A DNA stretch of 39,953 bases from JBBRMG01 sp038230955 (GTDB taxonomy: Bacteria > Patescibacteriota > Doudnabacteria > UBA920), in assembly GCA_038230955.1 (NCBI GenBank), contig JBBRMG010000008.1, forward strand, positions 1-39,953. Reading direction: 5' to 3'. Both the position numbers and the translations under genes were made by a program. Positions within the stretch are counted from its first letter, which is position 1, and each line of letters begins with the position of its first letter. The notes beneath the pieces were generated by a model. That model did not search any database. It was not told where the DNA came from and worked only from the letters and a program-made list of their open reading frames with translations. Below, one piece after another: positions 8,784-16,577 of this stretch.

Positions 8784-9070
8784 TGCCTTTAACCACAGAA
8801 AAAATTAATGAGAAACTGAAAGCATTCACTGGCTGGGGTCTGGATGATACAGTCATTTGGAAGACTTACGGCTTTCAAGATTTTATGACCGCTATTGATT
8901 TTGTAAATAAAGTGGCGGTGGTGGCTGAGCATTATGACCATCATCCGGAAATTTTAATTCAGTACAGTCGAGTGACTCTGAGTTTGTCTACGCATAGCGA
9001 GGGTGGTGTAACGGATGCAGATTTCGCCCTTGCGAAAGAATTGGAACAGTTGGCAGTAACCCACACTTAA
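8783..9070 (+). CDS. pterin-4a-carbinolamine dehydratase (PCD/DCoH family)
   Basis: The family dehydrates 4a-hydroxytetrahydrobiopterin to recycle the pterin cofactor of aromatic amino-acid hydroxylases; some bacterial members act in molybdopterin metabolism or as regulators. The 95-residue protein shows the active-site cluster EHYDHHPE (H50, H53, H54, P55), followed by the beta strand with SRVTLSLSTHSEGGVTDADF, all hallmarks of the family. Its ATG overlaps the lysS stop (TAATG), so translation is probably coupled. No pterin-dependent hydroxylase lies in the window, so the physiological substrate is unclear. Confidence 0.88.
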   Translation: MPLTTEKINEKLKAFTGWGLDDTVIWKTYGFQDFMTAIDFVNKVAVVAEHYDHHPEILIQYSRVTLSLSTHSEGGVTDADFALAKELEQLAVTHT

Positions 9071-9081
9071 TTTTCTTATTT

Positions 9082-10428
9082 ATGCTCGACATAAAATTCA
9101 TCCGCGATAATGCAGAAGTTGTCAACAAAGCGATCACTGACAAACGAGTTAGCTTAGACTTGGAACTATTATTACAGGCCGACGAACGCCGGCGCGCTTT
9201 AATGGCAGAAACCGAAACCCTGCGCGCCACTAAGAACGCTGTGTCAAAAGAATTACCTACACTGCCGGAAGACCAGAAGAAGGTTAAGATTTTGGAAATG
9301 AAAGAAGTGGGTGATAGAGAAATGGCGCTGCAAGAAGATTTACGGAAAACAGAATTAGAGTACCAGCAGTTAATGCTACTTGTGCCAAACATTCCATCGC
9401 CAGAGACTCCTGTGGGACCCGATGAGTCTGGTAACATTCCCTGGGCTTATTGGAGTCCCGAACTGGGCGGAGTTGATCCTAAGGACACGGATAAAGTTGC
9501 TCAAATTCCAACCAAATTTGATTTTGAAATTAAAGACCACGTGGAATTAGGAAAATCTTTGGATTTAATTGATTTAGAAAAGGGTACTCGCACCTCTGGA
9601 TTTCGTGGGTACTATTTGAAAAATGAAGCGGTTTTGTTGCAACAAGGGTTAATGTGGTTGGCGATGAAAAAATTGCAGGGCAAAGGGTTTACCTTAATGA
9701 TACCGCCAATAAAAGTAAAAGAGTTTGCACTGACTGGGGCTGGATTTTTTCCAACAGGTAAAGCAGAAACATATCAAATCGGTAATGCTGCTGCGTTTGC
9801 AGAAGATGCTGCCAAAGACCCAGAATTTTTGGCTGGGACATCGGAACCGTCATTATTGGCTTATTATGCAGACACAATTTTAGATGAAGCTCAGCTACCA
9901 ATTCAGGTTTGTGCCGCCACCCCGTGTTATCGCAGTGAAATTGGCAGTTATGGTAAAGACACCAAGGGTTTGTATCGGGTCCATGAATTCATGAAAGTGG
10001 AGCAAGTAGTTATTTGTAAAGCCGATATAAATACAGCCGATGAATGGTTAGAAAAATTACGAGCTATTACAGAAGAGATTATGCAGGAGCTAAAAATGCC
10101 TTATCGTATTCTTAATATTTGCACCGGCGATATGGGTGCTGGCAAATACAAAATGTATGATATTGAAACATGGATGCCGTCACGCAATGCTTTTAGTGAA
10201 ACGCATAGCGACTCTAACCTAACCGATTGGCAAGCTCGCCGCATGGGCATTAAGTATCGAACTAAAGACGGGGAAGTGAAGCATGCTTTTACTTTAAACA
10301 ACACAGCCGTAGCTAGTCCACGCATCCTTATTCCGATCTTGGAAAACTATCAGCAGGCTGATGGCAGTGTAGTAGTACCGGAGGTATTACGAGAATATGT
10401 TGGTAAAGATGTAATCACGAAAAAATAA
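9082..10428 (+). CDS. serS: seryl-tRNA synthetase
   Basis: It charges tRNA-Ser and tRNA-Sec with serine. The 448-residue length is slightly above the usual 420-430. Residues 1-110 form the N-terminal antiparallel coiled coil that contacts the long variable arm of tRNA-Ser (MLDIKFIRDNAEVV at the start). The class II core follows, with TSEPSLLAYYADTILDEAQL, motif 2 around CYRSEIGSYGKDTKGLYRVH, and motif 3 (FTLNNTAVASPRILIPILEN). It starts 11 bases after the PCD gene without an SD and belongs to the lysS operon. An insertion rich in A and D near residues 232-245 (AAAFAEDAAKDPE) is common in this family. Confidence 0.96.
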   Translation: MLDIKFIRDNAEVVNKAITDKRVSLDLELLLQADERRRALMAETETLRATKNAVSKELPTLPEDQKKVKILEMKEVGDREMALQEDLRKTELEYQQLMLLVPNIPSPETPVGPDESGNIPWAYWSPELGGVDPKDTDKVAQIPTKFDFEIKDHVELGKSLDLIDLEKGTRTSGFRGYYLKNEAVLLQQGLMWLAMKKLQGKGFTLMIPPIKVKEFALTGAGFFPTGKAETYQIGNAAAFAEDAAKDPEFLAGTSEPSLLAYYADTILDEAQLPIQVCAATPCYRSEIGSYGKDTKGLYRVHEFMKVEQVVICKADINTADEWLEKLRAITEEIMQELKMPYRILNICTGDMGAGKYKMYDIETWMPSRNAFSETHSDSNLTDWQARRMGIKYRTKDGEVKHAFTLNNTAVASPRILIPILENYQQADGSVVVPEVLREYVGKDVITKK

Positions 10429-10436
10429 AGCTTCCG

Positions 10437-11732
10437 GTGACAGTGAACATTGACTCAGAGTGGCTTATGAAACAACAAATACAAAATCTTCTTACATATT
10501 TCGCTAAGCGAATCATTCTAAAATATAAGCCGAAAATTGTCGGGATAACCGGCAGTGTCGGTAAGACTTCCGCTAAAGAAGCGGTTTTTGCTGTGCTGTC
10601 AAAACGGTATCGGGTGTACCGTCCCTTGAAAAACTTTAATAATGAATTTGGGTTACCGTTTGCGATATTGGGAGTGGACTCGCCCGGGCGCAGCATTGCT
10701 GGTTGGTTAAAAGTTTTGGTTCGGGGCTTTATCTTAGTGTTAATTAAACAGCGGTATCCGGAAGTATTAGTGTTGGAATATGGGATTGATCATCCCGGTG
10801 ATATGGACCATCTGTTATCTATAGCCACACCAGACATTGCCGTGGTTACTGCTATTAGTGTCGCTCATTATGAATTTTTTAAAGACGTTGAAGCCATCGA
10901 ATTAGAGAAGGGCAAATTAGTGGAAGCTTTGACGATGACTGGTGTTGCTGTTCTGAATGCCGATAACGAAGTAGCTCAAAGACAGCGAGATAAAACCCAG
11001 GCGCATGTTATTACTTATGGGGTTCAAAATAATAGTGCTGATGTTGATCTAATAAACGTGCAGGAAGTTTACGGTGATCGCAATGACACTGCGTTTTCAG
11101 TGAAATTATCTGATAGAACGGTAGACGCTTCTATTCATGCTATTGGTAGCACCCATGTTTCGGCGATTGCCGCCGCCATTGCAGTGGCCAATGCCATGAA
11201 AGTTGATACCGAGGCTATAAAAAACGGCATTGCTTTATACAAACCCGCACCCGGTCGGTTAAACATTATCAGCGGCATTAAGCACACCACTATAATAGAC
11301 GACACTTATAACGCATCGCCTGATTCCGTGCGTGAAGCTTTGGCTTTGCTTGCCCGCATACCGGCCCCGACAAAAATAGCGGTGTTGGGGGATATGTTGG
11401 AGCTTGGCGGCATAACCGATGAAGCCCATCGCACTGTGGGCGCTAGTGTAGCTCAATTAAACCTCGACCATTTTATAACTGTTGGGCCATCAGGCAAAAC
11501 CATGGCAGACGCTGCCAAAGCTGCCGGTATGCCCGAATATAAAATCCTCTCATTTGATACCTCAAACCAAGCCAAATCTACGGTCCAAGAATTGTTGAAA
11601 CCGGAAAGCTTGGTGTTAATAAAAGGGTCGCAAGGAATGAGGATGGAAAAGATTGTTTTAGAAATAATGGCCGAACCAATGCGGGCACAAGAATTGTTGT
11701 GTCGTCAGTACGGAAAGTGGCTGGAAAAATAG
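10437..11732 (+). CDS. murF: Mur ligase, MurF-like (short N-terminus)
   Basis: MurF adds D-Ala-D-Ala to the UDP-MurNAc-tripeptide in the cytoplasm. The central ATPase domain is clear, with the P-loop GITGSVGKTSAKEA and later LEYGIDHPGDMDHL, NADNEVAQ, and the C-terminal domain with DDTYNASPDSVREAL and LGDMLELG, the latter typical of MurF. The P-loop begins only about 38 residues from the GTG at 10437 (about 28 from the alternative ATG at 10467), so the usual N-terminal UDP-sugar-binding domain of about 80-100 residues is largely absent. Its position directly before ddl, which makes its substrate D-Ala-D-Ala, supports MurF over other Mur ligases. The start codon is uncertain; no SD helps choose. 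Confidence 0.82.
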   Translation: MTVNIDSEWLMKQQIQNLLTYFAKRIILKYKPKIVGITGSVGKTSAKEAVFAVLSKRYRVYRPLKNFNNEFGLPFAILGVDSPGRSIAGWLKVLVRGFILVLIKQRYPEVLVLEYGIDHPGDMDHLLSIATPDIAVVTAISVAHYEFFKDVEAIELEKGKLVEALTMTGVAVLNADNEVAQRQRDKTQAHVITYGVQNNSADVDLINVQEVYGDRNDTAFSVKLSDRTVDASIHAIGSTHVSAIAAAIAVANAMKVDTEAIKNGIALYKPAPGRLNIISGIKHTTIIDDTYNASPDSVREALALLARIPAPTKIAVLGDMLELGGITDEAHRTVGASVAQLNLDHFITVGPSGKTMADAAKAAGMPEYKILSFDTSNQAKSTVQELLKPESLVLIKGSQGMRMEKIVLEIMAEPMRAQELLCRQYGKWLEK

Positions 11733-11733
11733 T

Positions 11734-12699
11734 ATGCGAAATAAAAAATTAAAAGTTGGGGTGATTTATGGCGGTCAGTCGGCTGAGCGCGCGGTGTCTA
11801 TGCATACTGCGACTGAGGTGAAGAAACACTTAGACCCGAACAAATACACAATCGTACCAATAGAAATTTCTGCTACTGGTGTATGGCCAAAACGCATACC
11901 TCTAGAGCGGCTCAATAAGACTATAGATGTAGCCTTCGTGGCGATGCATGGTCCATATGGTGAAGATGGGACTATTCAGGGGCTATTGGAGACATTAGGC
12001 GTACCTTATACGTTTAGTGGAGTTTTGGCTAGCGCCTTAGGCATGGACAAGTTTCGTACCGCGATGCTCGCTGAATATGTTGGCATTCGGACCCCGCAAA
12101 CTGTAATGATACGTAAATCGGTGTGGGGCAAAGCCAAAAAACAATTGCTAGCTGATATAAAGAAACTGGGTAAGAAAATTGTGATCAAACCAAATTTACT
12201 AGGCTCATCAGTCGGCGTTTCCATTATTCGTAATTCGCTCAAAGCGGCTGAGCAAATTATTGGGCGAACATTTAAATATTCTTCTGAAGTGTTAGTGCAA
12301 GAATTTATTGAAGGTACAGAAATCACAGTTGGAGTTTTAGGCAATGCTCGACCTCGGGCTCTCCCATTAATTGAAATTGTCCCTAACAAAAAAGCTAGTA
12401 CATTTTACGATTACGAAGCCAAATATGCTGATGGTGGCTCGGAGCATATTATACCAGCGCGAGTTAGTAAGTCTACTGCCACTGCAATTCAACAGGCCGC
12501 CATAGATATGCACGAATTGTTGGGATGCCGCGGTGTTACCCGGTCCGACTTTATTCTGACAAAAAGTGGTGCTTACTTTTTAGAAATTAATACTATCCCG
12601 GGAATGACGGCAACTTCTCTTATCCCACACGCCGCAGCATCCATAAAAATTAATTTTCCTCAGCTGTTAGATAAAATTATTGCCTTGGCTTTAAAATAA
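11734..12699 (+). CDS. ddl: D-alanine--D-alanine ligase
   Basis: Ddl joins two D-alanines with ATP to make the dipeptide used by MurF. This is an ATP-grasp protein of 321 residues. Motifs are GGQSAERAVSMHTA at the N-terminus, MHGPYGEDGTIQGLLE, SGVLASALGMDK, IKPNLLGSSVGVSI in the ATP-binding region, and the C-terminal metal/substrate site FLEINTIPGMTATSLIP. It starts one base after the upstream Mur ligase stop, so expression is coupled with that gene and with ftsQ downstream. Confidence 0.95.
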   Translation: MRNKKLKVGVIYGGQSAERAVSMHTATEVKKHLDPNKYTIVPIEISATGVWPKRIPLERLNKTIDVAFVAMHGPYGEDGTIQGLLETLGVPYTFSGVLASALGMDKFRTAMLAEYVGIRTPQTVMIRKSVWGKAKKQLLADIKKLGKKIVIKPNLLGSSVGVSIIRNSLKAAEQIIGRTFKYSSEVLVQEFIEGTEITVGVLGNARPRALPLIEIVPNKKASTFYDYEAKYADGGSEHIIPARVSKSTATAIQQAAIDMHELLGCRGVTRSDFILTKSGAYFLEINTIPGMTATSLIPHAAASIKINFPQLLDKIIALALK

Positions 12700-12702
12700 A
12701 TT

Positions 12703-13821
12703 ATGTTATTCGGCAAGAAGAAAAAGAAATTAGATGCCCGAGTGCGGTTTCAACACTCAACGTTTACGAAAAAATTGGGAACCGCCCGAAATTATAAACG
12801 GCAAGCTCGGGTAATCCCCGAGTTTAATGGGTTTAGTATATTTGCTACGATCGGTCTTAGAACTTGGTGGGCCAAATTATTGGCATTGATTGCCATTGTC
12901 GGGGTACTGTACTTAATTTATATTCCTAATTTTCTATTTGTTAAAGTGATTACTATTTCTGGTATAGATGGGGATACTAAAACTCACGTTACCGCTTTAG
13001 TCAATCAATATTTAGAGCAAGCGCCATTTTATAACCCTCGACGAAACTTGGTGTTTTTGCGCGCAGCGCCACTGTCTAAATATATAATCAGCAAAGATAC
13101 AAGAATTTCCAAAGTCACAATTAAGCGTAATTTTTTTAAACGGACATTAACAGTTAGCGCCAACGCTAAGTATATAGCGTACATAATTAGCCGTCAGAAT
13201 ATTTACTACTCTGTTTATAATGACGGGACTGTTATTCAAGTAGAACCCTTAGACGGGGCGCAATGGATGAACTCATTCCCGGGGACTCTGAAAATAGTCG
13301 ACGCTCAGCCCAATAGTTTAGAGCCAGGTCAACAGTACTTTACGCCCGAACTCATGAGTGTGGCAAACTATCTCCAGCAGCATTTTAAAGCAGATGTAGC
13401 CCAAGACATGACCTACATTGAGCTGCCGGCTCGCCTTGCTAGACTACCGGTTCAATTGGTCGTGCATGTTCACAAAAACCTTCCCAATCTAAACCCATCT
13501 ATGGCAGAGTTTGCAGTTCTCATTGATCCAAAAAAAGATTTGACTATCGTGCTCGAGAAATTGAATTTGCTATTGTCCCAGACAACACCCGATCGATACA
13601 AAGCTTTGAAATACATTGATATGCGCTTCGACGATAAAGGGTTCGTCTGTCTGGTAAACACACCATGTGCTAACCAACCGCTAATGCCTCAGGTTGCCCC
13701 CGTGCCCGCATCAACCAGTCCATCTCCTAGCGCCACTGCGCCGACTAGCTCTGTCATTTCTACCCCAACCCCAACCCCAACGTCATCACCATCAGCCATT
13801 AATAAACCAAAAACTCAATGA
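12703..13821 (+). CDS. ftsQ: FtsQ/DivIB-like cell division protein
   Basis: FtsQ/DivIB is a bitopic divisome protein that scaffolds FtsL/FtsB through its outer domain. Here a basic N-terminus of about 60 residues (FGKKKKKLDARVRF) is followed by one membrane span at about 62-84, a POTRA-like region beginning VKVITISGIDGDTK, and the beta domain. The position after murF and ddl is the classical dcw order. The last 45 or so residues are a low-complexity Pro/Ser/Thr tail (SPSATAPTSSVISTPTPTPT) encoded partly by a CCCCAA triplicate; this is not part of the conserved protein and may be an extended wall-crossing tail. FtsQ sequences are weakly conserved, so the call relies on topology and context. 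Confidence 0.8.
   Translation: MLFGKKKKKLDARVRFQHSTFTKKLGTARNYKRQARVIPEFNGFSIFATIGLRTWWAKLLALIAIVGVLYLIYIPNFLFVKVITISGIDGDTKTHVTALVNQYLEQAPFYNPRRNLVFLRAAPLSKYIISKDTRISKVTIKRNFFKRTLTVSANAKYIAYIISRQNIYYSVYNDGTVIQVEPLDGAQWMNSFPGTLKIVDAQPNSLEPGQQYFTPELMSVANYLQQHFKADVAQDMTYIELPARLARLPVQLVVHVHKNLPNLNPSMAEFAVLIDPKKDLTIVLEKLNLLLSQTTPDRYKALKYIDMRFDDKGFVCLVNTPCANQPLMPQVAPVPASTSPSPSATAPTSSVISTPTPTPTSSPSAINKPKTQ
13763..13780 (+). repeat. CCCCAA hexamer x3 in the ftsQ tail
   Basis: Three perfect copies of CCCCAA lie in frame and encode a TPTPTP-type stretch. Such a hexamer array can change length by slippage without breaking the frame. Confidence 0.8.
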
Positions 13822-14510
13822 GCAAAACAGGGAAGTTGTATGTATTGTCTTTAGGCGGATCGTTAGTAGCCCCTGGGGGAATTGATTATAAATTTTTAAA
13901 ATTATTTCGGACGGGGATTGAAGCTCAAGTAAAAAAAGGTAATCGTTTTATTATTGTTTGCGGCGGCGGCCAAGTATCTCGGACTTACCAACAAGCTTTG
14001 GCTAAAATCGCGAATGTGACCATTGATGATTTAGATTGGATGGGCATTGCCGCCACACATTTGAACGCTAGGTTAATGCAACTGACGTTTGGTCCGATGG
14101 CTCATCATGAAATAGTATCTGACCCGAATATTAAAGTGCCATTCAAAGAGCAATTACTGATTGCGGGAGGGTGGAAACCTGGGCGGAGTAGTGATGACGA
14201 TGCTGTTCGTTTAGCTAAAATCTATGGTAGCAGTACCGTCATCAATCTTAGCAATATTGATTATGTGTACACTAAAGATCCTCACAAATTCAAGACCGCT
14301 AAAGCGATTCATAATATGACTTGGAAAGAGTATCTGGCCATGATAGGTCATACATGGAATCCGGGCGCACACGTGCCGTTTGATCCGGTAGCGTCTAAAT
14401 TTGCTCGCAATGCCAAACAGCGAGTGATTATTGCCAACGGCCGCGATATGAAAAATCTACGGAATATCTTCGCCGGGAGAACGTTTAAAGGTACTGAAAT
14501 ATTTAATTAA
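13818..14510 (+). CDS. pyrH: UMP kinase, archaeal-type PyrH
   Basis: It phosphorylates UMP to UDP with ATP. The 230-residue amino-acid-kinase fold has the N-terminal LSLGGSLVAPGGIDY loop, FIIVCGGGQVSR, WMGIAATHLNARLM, and a C-terminal nucleotide region with NLSNIDYVYTKDPHKF. The short form and the IDYVYTKDP motif resemble archaeal UMP kinases, which Patescibacteria often carry, rather than the allosteric bacterial hexamer. Its ATG overlaps the ftsQ stop as ATGA, indicating translational coupling. It is the last gene of the lysS operon and overlaps the stop of the opposing glycosyltransferase by eight bases. Confidence 0.88.
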   Translation: MSKTGKLYVLSLGGSLVAPGGIDYKFLKLFRTGIEAQVKKGNRFIIVCGGGQVSRTYQQALAKIANVTIDDLDWMGIAATHLNARLMQLTFGPMAHHEIVSDPNIKVPFKEQLLIAGGWKPGRSSDDDAVRLAKIYGSSTVINLSNIDYVYTKDPHKFKTAKAIHNMTWKEYLAMIGHTWNPGAHVPFDPVASKFARNAKQRVIIANGRDMKNLRNIFAGRTFKGTEIFN

Positions 14511-16104
14511 CTTTGTACTCAGTCACAATAATCCAAGTACCAGAATATGGACGAACATCGGCAAATCCGTGTTCGTCTATTTTAGTCCAATTAGTGGGGA
14601 CTACAGGACCATTACCGCCATCGAATGCATTGGTCCAGAGCATCCAGACGGTGTCGCCATTAATATTGCCCGTACTTAAACTAGGAGCTAAATCGCTGTT
14701 GTCTAAAATTGCTGTCCCAAAATAGTGGGGCAATTGGTCAACTTCAGTTTTGCCGTTGGTATAGAGTAATGGCTTGACTGACATGTTCATGCGTTGGCTG
14801 TAATACTTATAATTGAAAAATTCGGCACTAACGCCAACGTAAATTTTTTGTTGAGGCTCGACGTTAGCTTTGAGAAGGCGAGTGGCACCGGCCATTCCAG
14901 TGTGATGGCTAATATCGGCACTGGTCCAGTAATGAACAAATCCGAACAGATTTATGGCGACCAGGATCGTCAATAATGCACGGCTCAGCCGGCGTGGCCG
15001 CACTGTTTCAATAAATAAAGCGAGGGCAATTAAGAGAAAGGTAGAGCTAAATAGGAAGTATCGGTCTAAATAGACAGAACTAGTTTGTTGATTAAGCTTG
15101 GCGATTAAAGCAAACAGCAATGATCCGGCGAACGGCGCGATAATATTTAGTACAATGAGCCACTTTTCATGCATTTGTGCTTTGCGAACGAATCTATAAA
15201 GGACAAATAAAATTAAGATAGCGATTGCCACTAACAGATAATGGTTGGGAATATTACTAGTATATAGGCCGAGGGTCATTCGCCAGACAGTGTCGGGTAT
15301 GCTCCACCTATTCATGCTCGGAATCCAGTAACTACCACCCACTTGGTGAAATTGGAATAGAAAAGTTTTTAACCAGGGCAGGAAAGCAGCGCCAATAGCC
15401 ACATAGGAAACAATCAACCAACTGTATCGTTTAAAGTTATCTTTGTATTTGACCCAATGAAACACCAGCCCATAAAAACAAATTGCGGCGGCTGTGAACA
15501 AAAGATAGTAATGGGTGTATATAATGATAATCGTACTGACAACGTAAAACAGATAATGCCACAGAAATCTTTTTTTCAATTTAATATCGGCCGGCATGTT
15601 GGGTGTGTTGAGAGCTTGTCGTTCGTACCACAGTTTTTGGCCTTCCAGTGCTTTGGACAAAAACAGGGCAGCAGTAATAGCAAAGAAAGCCCCCATGGTA
15701 TACATGCGGGCTTCAGTTACGTATTGGAGTTGGAATGGACTAATCGCTATTAGCAAAGCGGCAATAAGTGCGGCTCGGTGGTTTTTGAAAACTTGTTTGA
15801 CCAAGAGGTATGTAGCCGGAATAGTGAGTACCCCAAAAAATGCAGAAAAGCCGCGAAGCGACCACAAAGAATCGCCAAGCAAATAATGCCAGAGGCGTAG
15901 GAAAATGTAGTACATGGGTGGATGGACGTCGAGGCCAATGCGGCGTATCATCTCACCCCACGGGTATTTTATTAACAGGGCCGAGAAAGCCTCATCATGC
16001 CATAACGAAATAGCGGTAAGGTGAAACAGGCGCAACCCAATCGCTAGAGCTATTATTAGAACCAGCCAAATGTTGTTTTTTATGAACGTTGTGACTCTGG
16101 ACAT
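14503..16104 (-). CDS. membrane glycosyltransferase, PMT/ArnT-like (GT39 type)
   Basis: These enzymes move a sugar from a polyprenyl-phosphate donor to an acceptor on the outer face of the membrane. The 533-residue protein has about 11-12 membrane spans and the family's first-loop signature: LWHDEAF with Asp37-Glu38, then DVHPPMYYIFLRLWH with the conserved H-P-P. A C-terminal soluble domain (about residues 420-533) follows the last span. The start ATG at 16104 has no SD. It is convergent with pyrH, with the two stop codons interleaved. The acceptor (protein or glycolipid) cannot be told from sequence. Confidence 0.85.
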   Translation of the reverse strand: MSRVTTFIKNNIWLVLIIALAIGLRLFHLTAISLWHDEAFSALLIKYPWGEMIRRIGLDVHPPMYYIFLRLWHYLLGDSLWSLRGFSAFFGVLTIPATYLLVKQVFKNHRAALIAALLIAISPFQLQYVTEARMYTMGAFFAITAALFLSKALEGQKLWYERQALNTPNMPADIKLKKRFLWHYLFYVVSTIIIIYTHYYLLFTAAAICFYGLVFHWVKYKDNFKRYSWLIVSYVAIGAAFLPWLKTFLFQFHQVGGSYWIPSMNRWSIPDTVWRMTLGLYTSNIPNHYLLVAIAILILFVLYRFVRKAQMHEKWLIVLNIIAPFAGSLLFALIAKLNQQTSSVYLDRYFLFSSTFLLIALALFIETVRPRRLSRALLTILVAINLFGFVHYWTSADISHHTGMAGATRLLKANVEPQQKIYVGVSAEFFNYKYYSQRMNMSVKPLLYTNGKTEVDQLPHYFGTAILDNSDLAPSLSTGNINGDTVWMLWTNAFDGGNGPVVPTNWTKIDEHGFADVRPYSGTWIIVTEYKVN

Positions 16105-16126
16105 ATTCGCTGTTTTGGTGTATAAA
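16098..16126 (+). promoter_or_regulatory. promoter for the small Cys-rich gene
   Basis: TGGACA at 16098-16103 and TATAAA at 16121-16126 are 17 bases apart. The -35 sits inside the first codons of the opposing glycosyltransferase gene. A start near 16133 gives a leader of about 50 bases before the SD and ATG. Confidence 0.65.
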
Positions 16127-16183
16127 GGGTTAGTTAGTCAGTGTTTTTTTAAGGTTTTCAAGATTTTTCAAGGAGAGATAAAT

Positions 16184-16516
16184 ATGGCAAATTTGTTGTT
16201 TTATGTGTGCGGCTGCAAAAGGCAGTGCTTCGTTTGTATTATTGGGTCAAAAGATGATCAGAAATACATGCTCGTTCATTCCATGTCGGATATGCGCAAT
16301 CTGTGCAGTTCAGCCGAAACAGACGGCATGGCGGTCGCTGGCGAGCTGCTCGATAGGTGCATGAGCTTAAAGGGGGATCTGCTGTTGCCAGATAGACAAG
16401 AAGGGCAAGTATCTGGCAGCAATTTTCTCCATCATGCTTTACTCGAAAAGATGAACCAAAATGAGGTTGCACGATATTTTGGGTCCACGCCCAGCACGAT
16501 TCAATGTCCCGCATAA
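16184..16516 (+). CDS. small cysteine-rich protein of unknown function
   Basis: I do not recognise this 110-residue protein. The start at 16184 is fixed by a strong SD (AAGGAGAG, 16170-16177) about seven bases upstream; the frame is open further upstream to 16070, but that part crosses the promoter and has no SD. The N-terminus is short and hydrophobic with a four-Cys cluster (VCGCKRQCFVC), which could bind a metal or form disulfides. The middle is acidic and the end has a helix followed by NEVARYFGSTPSTIQ, which resembles the recognition part of a helix-turn-helix; that resemblance is weak. It is monocistronic, with its own promoter and terminator, between two minus-strand glycosyltransferase genes. 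Confidence 0.72.
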   Translation: MANLLFYVCGCKRQCFVCIIGSKDDQKYMLVHSMSDMRNLCSSAETDGMAVAGELLDRCMSLKGDLLLPDRQEGQVSGSNFLHHALLEKMNQNEVARYFGSTPSTIQCPA

Positions 16517-16541
16517 GCAAGGGCGAAAACGTTCTTAGATG

Positions 16542-16577
16542 GCCGGTTTCTTTTGGGAAGCCGGCTTATTTTATTTT
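16542..16577 (+). terminator. intrinsic terminator after the Cys-rich gene
   Basis: GCCGGTTTC at 16542-16550 pairs with GAAGCCGGC at 16557-16565 around a six-base loop, then a T-rich tail. The tail overlaps the 3' end of the opposing glycosyltransferase gene. On the minus strand there is no T run, so it works only for the plus-strand gene. Confidence 0.85.

Noticed and set aside
13763..13780. CRISPR-like repeat
   Set aside because: It is a six-base unit within a coding tail without spacers. No CRISPR array, insertion sequence or attachment site was seen elsewhere in the window.
15457..15886. Two plus-strand open frames inside the GT39-type gene
   Set aside because: They are antisense shadows of a well-supported membrane glycosyltransferase and lack start signals.
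16070..16183. N-terminal extension of the Cys-rich gene
   Set aside because: It would cover the predicted promoter -35/-10 and the leader; the SD points to 16184.
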